Below the pieces are notes generated by a model, which searched no databases, was not told the DNA's origin, and saw only the letters and a program-made list of their open reading frames with translations. Shown piece after piece: positions 51,911 through 61,649 of a stretch of DNA of 64,000 nt. A program made the position numbers and the translations under genes. Origin of the DNA: Lepas anatifera (taxonomy: Eukaryota > Arthropoda > Thecostraca > Lepadidae); contig JAOTON010000337.1 in the NCBI GenBank assembly GCA_034440635.1, positions 434,001 to 498,000 of the forward strand, read 5' to 3'. The number at the start of each line of letters is the position of its first letter. Within the stretch, counting starts at the first letter, position 1.

Positions 51911-51950
51911 CGGACAGGGCACCTGAGCCCACGCTATGCTATGACTGCAG
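51745..51950 (+). repeat. Duplicated coding-like segment, copy 1
   Basis: Homologous to 52408-52615. Both copies keep one frame open: TPGH.WYNTR.NI.HA.LAV, then VT.LFR.QL.PGIGHR. Changes between copies fall partly at third positions. Possibly a fragment of an unknown transposon protein. Confidence 0.6.
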
Positions 51951-52056
51951 CATACGGGATCCATCAGTAGGTAAAGGCGGAGCTGCAGGCGCCGCGGTCG
52001 ACACACACCGGATAGGACAGAGAAACGGTCAATTCCCTCCAAACAGAATATTACCG

Positions 52057-52400
52057 CACGTGCAGAACCTACAGGCGGTTCTGGTAATGTCGCTCCACGT
52101 GCAAGATATAAGAGCAATCTGGTAACATCCGATGCAGCGCACTGCACGTGGAAGAGACACTGGTCATCTTGGAGAAGCCACCGCACGTATCGGACTCACT
52201 AGATATTCTATTAATACGTGCACGTGCACGATACAATGGCGAGTCACCGCACGTGTTGAATGAATACAAACGCGATTCTGGAAATGTCAGCGCACGTGCC
52301 GAATACGCCGGCGGTTCTGATTATATCACTGCATGTGCAGGATACACTGACCGTTCTGCTTATACCACCGCACTTGCAATATTCACACTTCATAGTGTTT
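52057..52400. repeat. 39-bp array of CACGTG boxes
   Basis: Nine diverged units. CACGTG or a one-base variant occurs at 52057, 52096, 52145, 52184, 52221, 52250, 52293, 52332 and 52371, mostly 39 bp apart. The unit resembles caccgcacgtgcaggataca then ctggcggttctggtaatgtc. The same unit continues at 52990-53130. Confidence 0.85.
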
Positions 52401-52407
52401 TCAGTTG

Positions 52408-52615
52408 GCAACACACCGGGGCATGAATGGTACAACACACGCGACAACATCCGCCACGCCCCGCTGGCTGTCGTTACAGTCTTGTTCCGTGTCCAATTGG
52501 CGCCAGGTATTGGGCACCGGACTTGCCGCAGCCGGCGGCGTCCGTGGAGGCGTGTTTTTGCGCCGGCCCATGACGGACACGGCACCTGAGCCCAAGCTAT
52601 ACCATGAGTACGGCG
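52408..52615 (+). repeat. Duplicated coding-like segment, copy 2
   Basis: See 51745-51950; about 80 percent alike by eye. Confidence 0.6.
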
Positions 52616-52989
52616 CGCGGGCTCCTGTCGCCGGCACGGGGTTAAGCTGCAGGCGCCGAAATTGACGGACGCAGGGGGTGCATTCAAGCCATGCCCCCAA
52701 AGCGCTGGAGGGGGGCACACTATCTTTTGGTCCCCCAAAGGCCGGATAAATTTGTGAAAAACGGTTTTTACACTAGGTCTGTCGAGCAAAAAATATTCGC
52801 TCCCCCTAGGAGAGCACGATCATGTACTTCTAGAGGTAGCTTATACTAAGTCTGTCGAGCACCCAAATCTCACGTCCCCCAAGACGAGAGGTAGACATGG
52901 GTTTGCCCCCCCCAAACTCGGGTCTGCGTAGCCTGGGCGCCGAGGTAGCAAACATGGGGCAGACTCGATAACGAGCCAGCTGTCGCGCA

Positions 52990-53130
52990 GCTGAACATCA
53001 CCGCGCGTATAGGATACAGCGAGAGTTCTGGTGACACCCCTGCACGTGCAGGACACACCGGGATTTCTGGTGATGTCAGCGCACCTACAATGTACACTGG
53101 CGGTTTCGCTAATATCCCCGCACTTAAGTA
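52990..53130. repeat. 39-bp CACGTG array, second block
   Basis: Four units with core words at 53004 (cgcgta), 53043 (CACGTG), 53082 (cacctac) and 53121 (cactta), exactly 39 bp apart. Confidence 0.85.
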
Positions 53131-53254
53131 GAAATATAGCAAGGGTTTGTAAGTTTTTTTGTAGCTTTGAAACCTAAATATTACACAGCTTGGGGGCATG
53201 GTTCTCATGAACGTAAGTTGTGTAAAAGGGAATATATAACTTTATCAAAATTAT

Positions 53255-53680
53255 AAAAAGGAAAATCTGTGGACAAACTAGGTCTGACAATCAGGAAATC
53301 ATAACTTGTTTCAACCTTCAATCACTCAAAACAAAGATATCATCTCTTGTTTTACTACGCCGGGTTTACCCAAGCATCGCGTGTAATCACGACTCTGACA
53401 GCTTGCGGCCGCTTGCGACATGGAAGGTTGCGTGACCATGTCATTTGTTGACATTTATCACGTGGCATGCGCTGCCAGATGGAAATGTTTTTCATGCCAT
53501 GAAATAAGGTTTAAGCCCCCTCCTCCCTACTTTTAGCTTTGAAGCGTGCAGAAATTTTATACCGATGGCTTTGGGTAAAATGAAATAGACCAATATAGGT
53601 TCCTCGACACGCTCTACAAAACTGCTATCTCAGTTCACAACCTATTATAAAAAAGGTACACTCCTTTAAAGGTATCCTGA
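53255..53680 (+). repeat. Dispersed repeat family X, copy 3
   Basis: Direct-orientation homologue of 47225-47690. A short poly-C/T piece is inserted around 53515-53535 relative to copy 2. Confidence 0.75.
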
Positions 53681-54109
53681 ATAGCATGTGCATGCTCGCT
53701 TTCAGTTTAATCGGAGCAACGTCTACATCCTGGTATCAGAAGTGGAGAATCCAGTGAGGTATGGGCGCCTTTCCAGCGGGACAGAGACATCTACTAGGAG
53801 GTCGGTGGGCGTCGCGAGTGACTGCAAATGTCGTCATACATCAGCACTGCCAACATGTGCCGACAGCTGCTGCCATAGATTTTCAGGCGCGGCTAGGTCC
53901 CGCATCGGCCACACCCGCCAGAAAGCGCCACTGCTGACTCCTGGCAAGGAATAGCCTAACAATGTAGCGACGTCCCAAGTGGAATCGTTTGGGCGGTGCA
54001 CACGACTAAAGCCCTTCACCTGTGCTTGTACAAACCAGAGACAAATTTTATGACGGCTAAAAAACAATATTCGAGTCTACAACACCCCCCTCCATTTAAA
54101 TGGGTAAGT

Positions 54110-54360
54110 TTCAAGTACGACTGCGGATCTTTACCTTACGGTCTAGACCGGCACTTGCTGGTACTTATACGTCACATGTTTCGACCAGACTCGGAGGGCT
54201 GTCAGTGCCCTCGTATATACTGGCCATCACAGGAACCCCGCTGGAGACAGACTCACCTGCAAGCCACTCAAGCACCACCTACATCAGGGCGCTCGAAATC
54301 AACTACACATGTGGCTCACAGGCTGCCCTTACAACCGAAATTAGTTCTGGACAGCTATAG
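54110..54360 (+). pseudogene. Possible immunoglobulin-like (Beat-type) exon fragment
   Basis: The plus frame reads ALAGTYTSHVSTRLGGLSVP, then SYILAITGTPLETDSPA, then TTYIRALEINYTCGS. The order resembles the end of an Ig V-type domain (SGTYxCxVST) followed by the start of the next domain (VNCTS) in beaten-path-like proteins. The expected first cysteine is replaced (YTS for YRC), and the frame stops at 54360 without a donor. This is a weak, recall-based resemblance; it may be a decayed fragment or chance. Confidence 0.3.
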
Positions 54361-54599
54361 GTTAAAAATGTGCACATTTTGAGGTCATATTCAAGGGTCA
54401 TGACATTCTCATCTGTTGGTTTGTTCGCTTCAGACACTCTTTAAAAACTTCGGGGCTCAAGAAGAATTGAGAAGCGGGTGAATTCGGGCGCTGTAGCACT
54501 ACGTTGAGACGTTCGCGTTAATCCATCTGACTCAGCTAGCAGATCTACGGTCATTTGACGCTTACCCTGTCCCCACTATCCCTTCCTGTGGAGGAGATT

Positions 54600-54735
54600 T
54601 GACGGTGGGTGGATCCCATGGATGGAGATCGGGGGGGGGGAGGTCGAACCCTCTGGATTTTGGATGTGCCATAGGCTTTGCACAAGGCTTTTATGCCGTG
54701 CTAACGTTAACCCAACCCACCCAGACCCCCCCGAC
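54600..54735. repeat. Dispersed repeat family Z, copy 2
   Basis: Begins gtgggtggatcccatggatg, has a G9 run, then ctggattttggatgtgccat and gctaacgttaacccaaccca. Related to 48605-48790. Confidence 0.6.
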
Positions 54736-54934
54736 CCAGTCTGACGACGGTTCAACACTCAAACCATACATTTTGAGCCCGCGCCAACACAACGCCGCTA
54801 TCTACAGCTGTGCTGAGCCGCTCCAGGGCTGGTGGGGGCGGTGAGCGGCAGCTCCTGCAGGCGCGGCCCTGCGGCGCGATAATGGGGGCGTCGCCGGCGC
54901 TCCAGCTCCATCACGCGGCGACGCCATCGCTTAC

Positions 54935-55018
54935 CCTCGATAACGCCGTCCGCGACGCTAATGCGCCGGCGGTCGAGCGCCTCGGGCGACGACCGCGGTC
55001 GGGACGGCGCGGCCGACT
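54935..55018 (-). CDS. Candidate small exon, unknown protein
   Basis: Minus strand: acceptor-like tgtctgaAG|AG (or two bases later), a CpG-rich open frame SAAPSRPRSSPEALDRRRIS then VADGVIE, and a good donor GAGG|GTAAGC at 54935/54934. A pyrimidine stretch cttcccctcccctc lies about 30-40 nt upstream, with ctgat further out. Not recognised. It sits in a GC-rich block (54790-55030) that may be promoter-like instead. Confidence 0.3.
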
Positions 55019-55099
55019 CTTCAGACACGGAACCAGGATTTTATTGAGGGGAGGGGAAGACAAAGGGCGCGTCGATTCATCAGAGACGGCGCCACTACG

Positions 55100-55879
55100 T
55101 TTCTGGGTTGTAGCGTGTTCCGTGCTAGCTTTCGGGAGCGTGAATAGAATCGCCAACATGTTTACGAACGGGAGTTTCTGACTTGAAATGTAGACATGGT
55201 AGACATGCGTCGTGTAGACAATATGCTTGCCTACACACGCACTTGCTTTCAAAAATGTAGTCGTATGAGCCACTAGCTTAAACGCCAAGGCAGGAGGTCG
55301 CGTCTAGAGCCTCGGGCTGCATAGGTTTACACTGCTATGGTAATACAAATCCTATGGGAGACCCAAAACTATGTAGAAGAAAAGTACCCAGAAAGCTTGG
55401 CATCACAATACATGATTGCGATATTTCTGCGCTTTATGATGCCTCGAAGGACAAATAACTGAAGCCACAATCAAATCAGTTCATTAATCCATTCCAGAGT
55501 AAAACAACATGGTGACACGTTTACTCCATCCCGAAATTCTTGGCAGGTTATATAATATCAGAATCCACCGGAGTTGAGAAAACTGAACAACATCAAGTCC
55601 CACGCCTATTTTTTACCAAACTCATGGATTTTAATGACCGGAATAAGTACCTACCAACCAATAATTTCATTGTGAAATCACATAGTCTTATCCCTCAATA
55701 CAGTTAGAAGTTATGCGGAGGTATTATTCCAATCAAAACGCGACAACTTTATATTACTGTCCTTGGCCATTTATTGCCCAAAACAGAATTAGTTCATGTA
55801 AGCTGCTTTTCAAACGTTGATAGGTTTTGGAGTGCTGCGGAGAGGAGCACGATCATAAGTAGATAAGGTGTTGGCTGGC
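55100..55879. other. Non-coding stretch, nothing recognised
   Basis: AT-rich; no supported feature. Confidence 0.4.
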
Positions 55880-56215
55880 CTGTCTCCTCGAAGCCGGATG
55901 TAAAAAAACACTTAGATTGTATATTCGGGCACAGTCCTTCATCAGAATCATGTATAGGTAATGTCACACATATTCATAGTGTAGCCAGACATTGTGGACA
56001 TGACCCTTAGGTTAGAGGTACCAAGATCGTTGCTGTCACGACATCCATTTTTTTGTTAGATAATGTATTCTAAAAGGCATCCGTATGAGGCTCAATTCAA
56101 GGTCTTACTACACTTGACTGAGAAATTGTGACATTACCTACATGATTCTGATGAAGGGCTGTACCCGAATATTTAATAATCAAAATATTTTTATATCCGG
56201 ATTCGAGGAGACAAG
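55880..56215. mobile_element. Inverted pair of Penelope-like termini
   Basis: Arms 55880-55967 and 56129-56215 are inverted repeats, each with a hammerhead-like core: CTGATGA on minus at 55939-55945 and on plus at 56148-56154, each followed by a hairpin and GAAT. The hairpins are GGAC-tgt-GCCC and GGGC-tgt-ACCC, each with one broken pair relative to the 17.4 kb copy. The outer ends share ccgga.tcgaggagacaggc-type sequence. The 160-bp centre is unique. Confidence 0.65.
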
Positions 56216-56837
56216 CTGTTTTCCGCTGCCTAGTTGTCATTGTAGCCTAAACCCCAAGCGATGTATTCCGCAACGCCGAATCGATTCATAATACCCTGAT
56301 TTTCCCTTCGCCAAGTGTCCTGCTCCTTCTGCGGTTGCGGCACCAGCGCAGTTACCCGGGAGAAGCTTTCCCTCTGGTTTGACATATAGGAAGCGGTGCC
56401 GTACCAACCAGGGTTAGAACAAAGTTAGAGTCAGTCTTCTGTCACCACGCGGGTCACGCCGGCAACTGATTTCTTGGTTTATGGGGTGGCTACGAGGGTA
56501 AGTGATGGGATAAGTTTATGTTGCGTAAAGTGATGGTGGTCTTCGGCTGGCTACTGAAAAGCCTCTAGAGTTGATTCGGGCAATACTAGTTCCAACGCGT
56601 TTTAATTTCTTTGCCATGATATGACAGTCATTTACTAGATATATTTGCTCGCATTACTACGTGCTCGTCACAACATACAGAAACAGAAGGGACCGAAGAA
56701 AAAAGAGCAACGAAAGGCATTGTAAAATCAGTTCTGAGATAGTATTGAAGACCCGTTCACCTAGCTTTACTACCACACGACTTTAATAACATTCAACAGC
56801 ATTCTATATAGCTTTGCCCTTGAAGCTTAGCTTGCAG

Positions 56838-57161
56838 GACCTAAAAAGTGACAGCCAACTGTTTTTCCAGCCGCAAACCCAACCGGCGCTGAACATCACC
56901 AATAACTGGAGTGCCGACCTATCCGTCCTCGACTTCGACATCAGCAAGGGCTCCCACCAGACGAACCCTTCGGAAACACTTTACGGCCCACTGAGAGAGG
57001 GAGACGTTCCCGTCGACCCCGAGCAGGACAGGAGAGGCACTGTTAGCCACTGCATGCGGACGGGCCGCCAGTACAATTACCCCGTCGGAGACGAGTCGAG
57101 GACGGCGGTAGCAGAGACGGGAAGCAGCTTCTGGCGCGACCGTGCCTGTATCCATCGGTGA
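56838..57161 (+). CDS. Candidate exon or terminal coding fragment, unknown protein
   Basis: After an acceptor-like cttagcttgCAG|GACC the plus frame is open for 107 codons to a TGA at 57159. It reads DLKSDSQLFFQPQTQPALNI, then TNNWSADLSVLDFDISKG and ends SSFWRDRACIHR. Codons have high GC at third positions and the sequence looks protein-like. A GT at 57158 could be a donor. Just there begins a family-Z repeat, which may have truncated the gene. No family recognised. Confidence 0.35.
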   Translation, partial: DLKSDSQLFFQPQTQPALNITNNWSADLSVLDFDISKGSHQTNPSETLYGPLREGDVPVDPEQDRRGTVSHCMRTGRQYNYPVGDESRTAVAETGSSFWRDRACIHR

Positions 57162-57290
57162 AGATCTCGCGGGGGAGGGGTGGGGGGAGGGAGACAGGAC
57201 CCGATGGATTTTGCGTCACCCATAACTTTGTAGAGGGCTTGTATTGGCGAATTCTATACACTTGTCATTGTTTTTCTTCGGGCTGTTGCC
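57158..57290. repeat. Dispersed repeat family Z, copy 3
   Basis: gtgaagatctcgcgggggag, then gatggattttgcgtcaccca and taactttgtagagggcttgt; same layout as copies 1 and 2. Confidence 0.55.
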
Positions 57291-57814
57291 GACATTTTGA
57301 GCATGCTAGACATAAGGAGTGGGCTGCGACGGCGCGGCGCGGTGCCTGCTGAGGCCAGCCGCCGGCGTGGCGGCCGCGCCGCCCGGCCGGCAGTATTTGC
57401 TCTGTGCCGGAGAGCCGAGATAGTGGGCCGCGCAGGTGCGGCTGCTGATACCCTTTCTTTCCCTTTCACCTCCAGTTCTTATCATTGTATAAAAGCACGC
57501 TGTCAACACTCCCACGCTCTCTTGCTCTCGGACCGTCGTCTGGTTCACATCTGCTGTCTGCTGTCGTGACTAATACAGAAGAAACGTTTGAAGGTGTGTT
57601 CTAGAAGAAGTGAATGCGGAGAGTGATTACAGTGGTGAAATTGATGATTAAAGAGACAATGAGTGGGATCGCTCGACGCAACTAGCGCACCGCACTGTGT
57701 TACACTGGCAGCACTGTTTCCTCTTACTTTGCTCTGTTCACTTTATTTCTTGCTCTCAGATCTTTCTTTAAAGCTTGTTATATATTTTAGAGCCCTGTAT
57801 TTTCCTGTGACAGC

Positions 57815-58300
57815 CCAGGTCAGCTCAGAAGAGTGACCCTTCCCTCCTGTTCACCTCGATCGGTGGGCTCCTTGTCCAAGCTGACGTGGGCCTCTTATGC
57901 GTTCCCCTTGACTGGGGAGTGCTCTTACCTCTGACCCCAGGTCAACTCAGAAGAGTGACCCTTCCCTCCCGTTCACCTCGATCGGTGGGCTCCTTGTCCA
58001 CGCTGACGTGGGCCTCTTATGCGTTCCCCTTGACTGGGGAGTGCTCTTACCTCTGACCCCAGGTCAACTCAGAAGAGTGACCCTTCCCTCCTGTTCACCT
58101 CGATCGATGGGCTCCTTGGCCACGCTGACGCGGGCCTCTTATGCGTTCCCCTTGACTGGGGAGTGCTCTTGCCTTTGACCCCAGGTCAACTCAGAAGAGT
58201 GACCCTTGCCTCCTGTTCACCTCGACCGGTGGGCTCCCTGGCCACTCTGACGTGAGGCCTTTTATGCGTTTCCCTGGACCGGGGAACGCCCTAGTTGTAA
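57815..58300. repeat. 122-bp satellite, four units
   Basis: Units start at 57821, 57943, 58065 and 58187, exactly 122 bp apart; the last is degenerate. Each unit has ctcagaagagtgacccttcc and cgatcggtgggctccttgtc. At three unit junctions (about 57930, 58052 and 58174) TGACCCCAGGTCA pairs two nuclear-receptor-type half-sites. Confidence 0.95.
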
Positions 58301-59070
58301 ATTTCCCCACCCACTTAGGTTACCTTCTTAAACCCTCCTATCCACTCGGAGTGGTGGTTTCCTCGGTCTCACAGACGTGACCCTTTCTCCGGGCTTTGAA
58401 TGCAGGGCTCGGGTTTGCTTTATTTGTCGGCAAAGAGAGTAATTATTTCTCTAACCCTTTGATGTGCTCTGTCTAGCCATCGAAGCTGTTTCTTCAATAA
58501 TTTCTGTATTCATTTTCATTCCATACTCTTTCTCCTTCTCGGGCTGTACGCTACGGCCCTTTTCCAATGCTGCCCGGCATCACCGCACCGAACATCACAT
58601 ACAGTCCACTACAATAACATCTGTGGGCGGCGGTGTCGGCAACAGGGCAGTTAATATCACTAGTCTGATCGTGCATCAGGCAGCTTGCTTTACACTGAGA
58701 GATGACTGTGTTTAAGGGTTTTATGCGCATCTCTTTGTATTTTAGCAGTTTCTGCACCTTTTCCTTAGTTAGGATCATGTATTGTGAGCATAATCATTCT
58801 GTCCATTGTATTTGTAAATATTTGTACCTCATCTAACTTGAGCTGTCATTGGGTCTTGTATACCTGTTGCTCATAATGCATCAATAAACAATAAGTAAGC
58901 AATTGCCGTGCCAGAGTTAAACCATCCAGGACCCCCCTCGGTCGCGAAGAGACCGCCAGCCTTGCCTGTATCACCTCCACATAAGTGCCAGCGGGTAGCC
59001 ACCTTCGTCGAGTGAATGGCATCGCCCAGGTGATGACGCGTTTGTAGCTGATAAACCCGAACAAAATACG
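58301..59070. other. Non-coding stretch; part of a dispersed repeat near 58890-59000
   Basis: Around 58905 the words gccgtgccagagttaaaccatccaggac recall the right part of family Z. No gene is supported. Confidence 0.35.
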
Positions 59071-59074
59071 GCAT

Positions 59075-59445
59075 GTCGTGGGATTTGAACTGCACTTTCA
59101 GGCACATAGAGTGTACCAAAATAGCTTGGTGGCACATTTCGTTTGTCTCGAAATTCACATTCATCGGATTCACAGCACTTTACGAGCGTTCCTGGTTTTG
59201 AGCGCACTGCTCATACGCTTCCCCTCCCCTACCCCCTATGAAACTAACAGTCAGACGGAGCTGCTCACTAGTAACTGTGGTGGACGAGGGACCGACGGCA
59301 ATGGAATTCGCTCTCAACACATCCTATTTTTCCGCAAATGGTGAATCTAGACCGAATTAAATGTTAAACTGGAGTGTTTCCGGTATCCTATCACCTGGCT
59401 TTATCATTCCAAATCGAATTATGAAGGTGCCACATTCCTTTGGGG
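59075..59445. repeat. Eroded relative of the 42.1 kb TTAA element
   Basis: The right end aaggtgccacattccttt matches the inverted end of the 42.1 kb element. The left part gtgggatttgaactgcactt and cgtttgtctcgaaattcac matches its interior. The left end is lost. Confidence 0.45.
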
Positions 59446-59856
59446 CAGTTGTTCAATATGTCCAACTTTCTTGGTAGGCTGAAGGGAACCGGGGAAAAAC
59501 TGAATGTTTGTGATAGAAAGTGATTTGGCACACCCTTCCTTTCTTCATTATCTAACAACTCGGCATTGGGTAATTTCTCGCATCTCCACTAATTGCATGT
59601 GATAGTTCCAGCCACGGACACTGTATAACTTTGGTGGGTTGCTACGTCCCAAAGTCCAATAGCTAAATTCCAGTAGTTAAAGAACGTCAGCTAGGCCACT
59701 GTTCGTCCGACGTCTGAGCTTATGTCAACTGAGTCACAGCTCATTATAAGCATCGTATTTGACACCATGAAATATATAGCAAAACATAGCTCATTCAACT
59801 GCCCCCCGTCGCCTTATCTTATGCTATCGATTTCGTGTCTCATTGAAACGTTTTGC

Positions 59857-60857
59857 AGTTTCACGAGGACAGATGAGGCCCGAAGCCTAGATCTCCCCCA
59901 TATACTGAGCTTTACTGGATCCTGCACGCCTCCGGGGCAGATTTGTCAGCCAGCAGAGCTGTCAGCCCCACGTGGGCGCTGCCTCGTGGGGCGGACAGCC
60001 AAATCGTGACAACCCGCCACGTTTGTCACGGACTAGGCACGGTCACGCACGAGATGACACCCCCCCCGCCTACTACCACGAACAGTCGCGCTCCGAGACC
60101 ACGACGACCACGAGACGATGCTGCTGGACAACGGCGAAGGCGAATCCCAGAAAACTTCGGAGAGAAGTACACCCAGAACTGTGGCGTCCCCTGTGACTTC
60201 GGGTCTATCATGCACTGATTCAGGTTTTGCAGCAATGACCAGATGACCAGAAGAAGCCGCTGATTGGCCGGAGGGACGCCTCGTCCTTCCGCGATATCGC
60301 ACAAATGAACAGCATGTACAGTGTGAGGAGCTGCGCGGAGTCCTCCGACCGGGGAGAACGGCGACAACATCCGACTGAACGTGACGCTATCCTCCCACCA
60401 CCTCTGGCACCGATGTGAGAGAAGAGTCACCGGCCCCCTCAACCCGGAGCCAGCCTGCGGTGGCAGTATCACAGCACCAGGCACCATCTCCTGCACCAAC
60501 TGGCCGGACGCCTCCTCTCCCAGCTCCCAGTGCATCTGGTGGATCACTCCTCCTACTGGTCCCCGAGCGTGCGCCACATTCGCCAAGTTCAACACCATGT
60601 ATCGCCTAGCAGGCAGAGGCTGCGTGGAGTTTCTGGAGCTGAGCCAGAACGGTCAGCTGGGTGATGGGAAGGAAGGTGATGGTAGTGCAGTAAAAAATCT
60701 CACCGGGAGGATCTACACTTTCACAGCCTCCGACGGCAGCACGGCGGTGCATATCAAGGCATTTCATAAACACTATGGGGTTTAACGACGCACCAACTGC
60801 CAGGGTCATACGGCTCATAAACACTATGAAGGAACAGGTTTCACAGCCACCATATAA
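59857..60857 (+). pseudogene. Astacin metalloprotease-CUB pseudogene
   Basis: Pieces of an astacin-family zinc protease followed by a CUB domain appear in order across three frames. After an acceptor-like gttttgCAG at 59856: FTRTDEARSLDLPHILSF; then CHGLGTVTHEM, the start of HExxHxxGxxH; then in another frame AYYHEQSRSE; then DHDDHETMLLDNGEG; then PENFGEKYTQNCGVPCDFGS IMH, the astacin SIMHY turn, followed by a stop; then KKPLIGRRDASSFRDIAQMN. A CUB domain follows from ACGGSITAPGTIS, through SQCIWWITPPTG and GCVEFLEL, to GTGFTATI. At least four frameshifts and one stop break the protease, and the zinc-site middle histidine is lost in a C-run. A short SINE tail interrupts the CUB. A working relative would be a secreted protease. 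Sequencing error could explain one shift, not all. Confidence 0.85.
60778..60815 (-). mobile_element. 38-bp truncated SINE tail with 13-bp target duplication
   Basis: The insert gggtttaacgacgcaccaac through cggct matches the tail of the 6.9 kb SINE. It is flanked by the exact 13-bp direct repeat cataaacactatg (60765-60777 and 60816-60828). Removing insert and one repeat restores a continuous CUB reading (HKHYEGTGFTATI). Confidence 0.8.
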
Positions 60858-60975
60858 TTGTTTAACGGTTCCCTATTTACAACCGACACACAACGTGTGG
60901 TGAATAGACTAGCCCCGTCCCCTAGAGCTGACTAATTTTGAAAACGATTAGAGGAAATACTGTGATTTCTGGAGG

Positions 60976-61644
60976 ATGGAGATTTGGCACCATGCTGGAT
61001 ACGCATACCATGATAGGTTTGAGGGATGCAGTTTTTCGTTTCAGTATATTCTATACAATACAATTTTGAACTGCACTGCCATGGTGCAGCAGCTGCATTC
61101 TACGTGTGACTTGGCTAAAGACATTCAGACTGTGCTTTCCTTCGGTAAGCAGAAGAATTCATATGTGTGCCAAACACGAATTTCTGCAGAGAGCTTCAAT
61201 AGCTTACCGGAAGAGATTCAACAAATACAGGCCGTCGCAGTCGCACGGACACACCTAAATAAAAAGACTAGGGATGCTCCGCATCCGCAAAAGAAACAAC
61301 ATTCCAGATGTTTTTGTTCTCTAGCGGTGGTTTCCAGGCGCACCAGTTTATATGTTCCAATCTGCGACCCCTATAAGTTTTTTAATTTGCATACCTTTGG
61401 TACCATTGCATCCAGGAGGTCCCAAACAATGGGAAAAAGCACCGCACCAAATAGTTTGGACGGTCGGTGCGAAATGCGGCACCCTAACATACATGTATGG
61501 CATGTTAGGCACAATCAACATCACGGGAACAGAAACAACGTTTATGATAATAATCTTCCGGAAAATCTATCACAACTCATAGTTCTGAAACAACTGATTC
61601 AAAATGCATGTATGTGTGAATGCTTGACATGTGCAGATACATGA
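60976..61644 (+). other. 222-codon open frame, possibly LINE-derived; doubtful
   Basis: Starts at an ATG and is open to 61644, longer than expected by chance in this composition. The stretch ISAESFNSLPEEIQQI resembles the FNSLPxEI motif near the C-terminus of LINE ORF2 proteins. The rest is unrecognised. No splice or promoter signals are evident. Confidence 0.25.
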
Positions 61645-61649
61645 CATCG

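Noticed and set aside
54240..54262. Minus-strand donor CTTGCAG|GTGAGT
   Set aside because: All three minus frames before it contain stops nearby, so no coding exon ends there; the plus frame is the better candidate.
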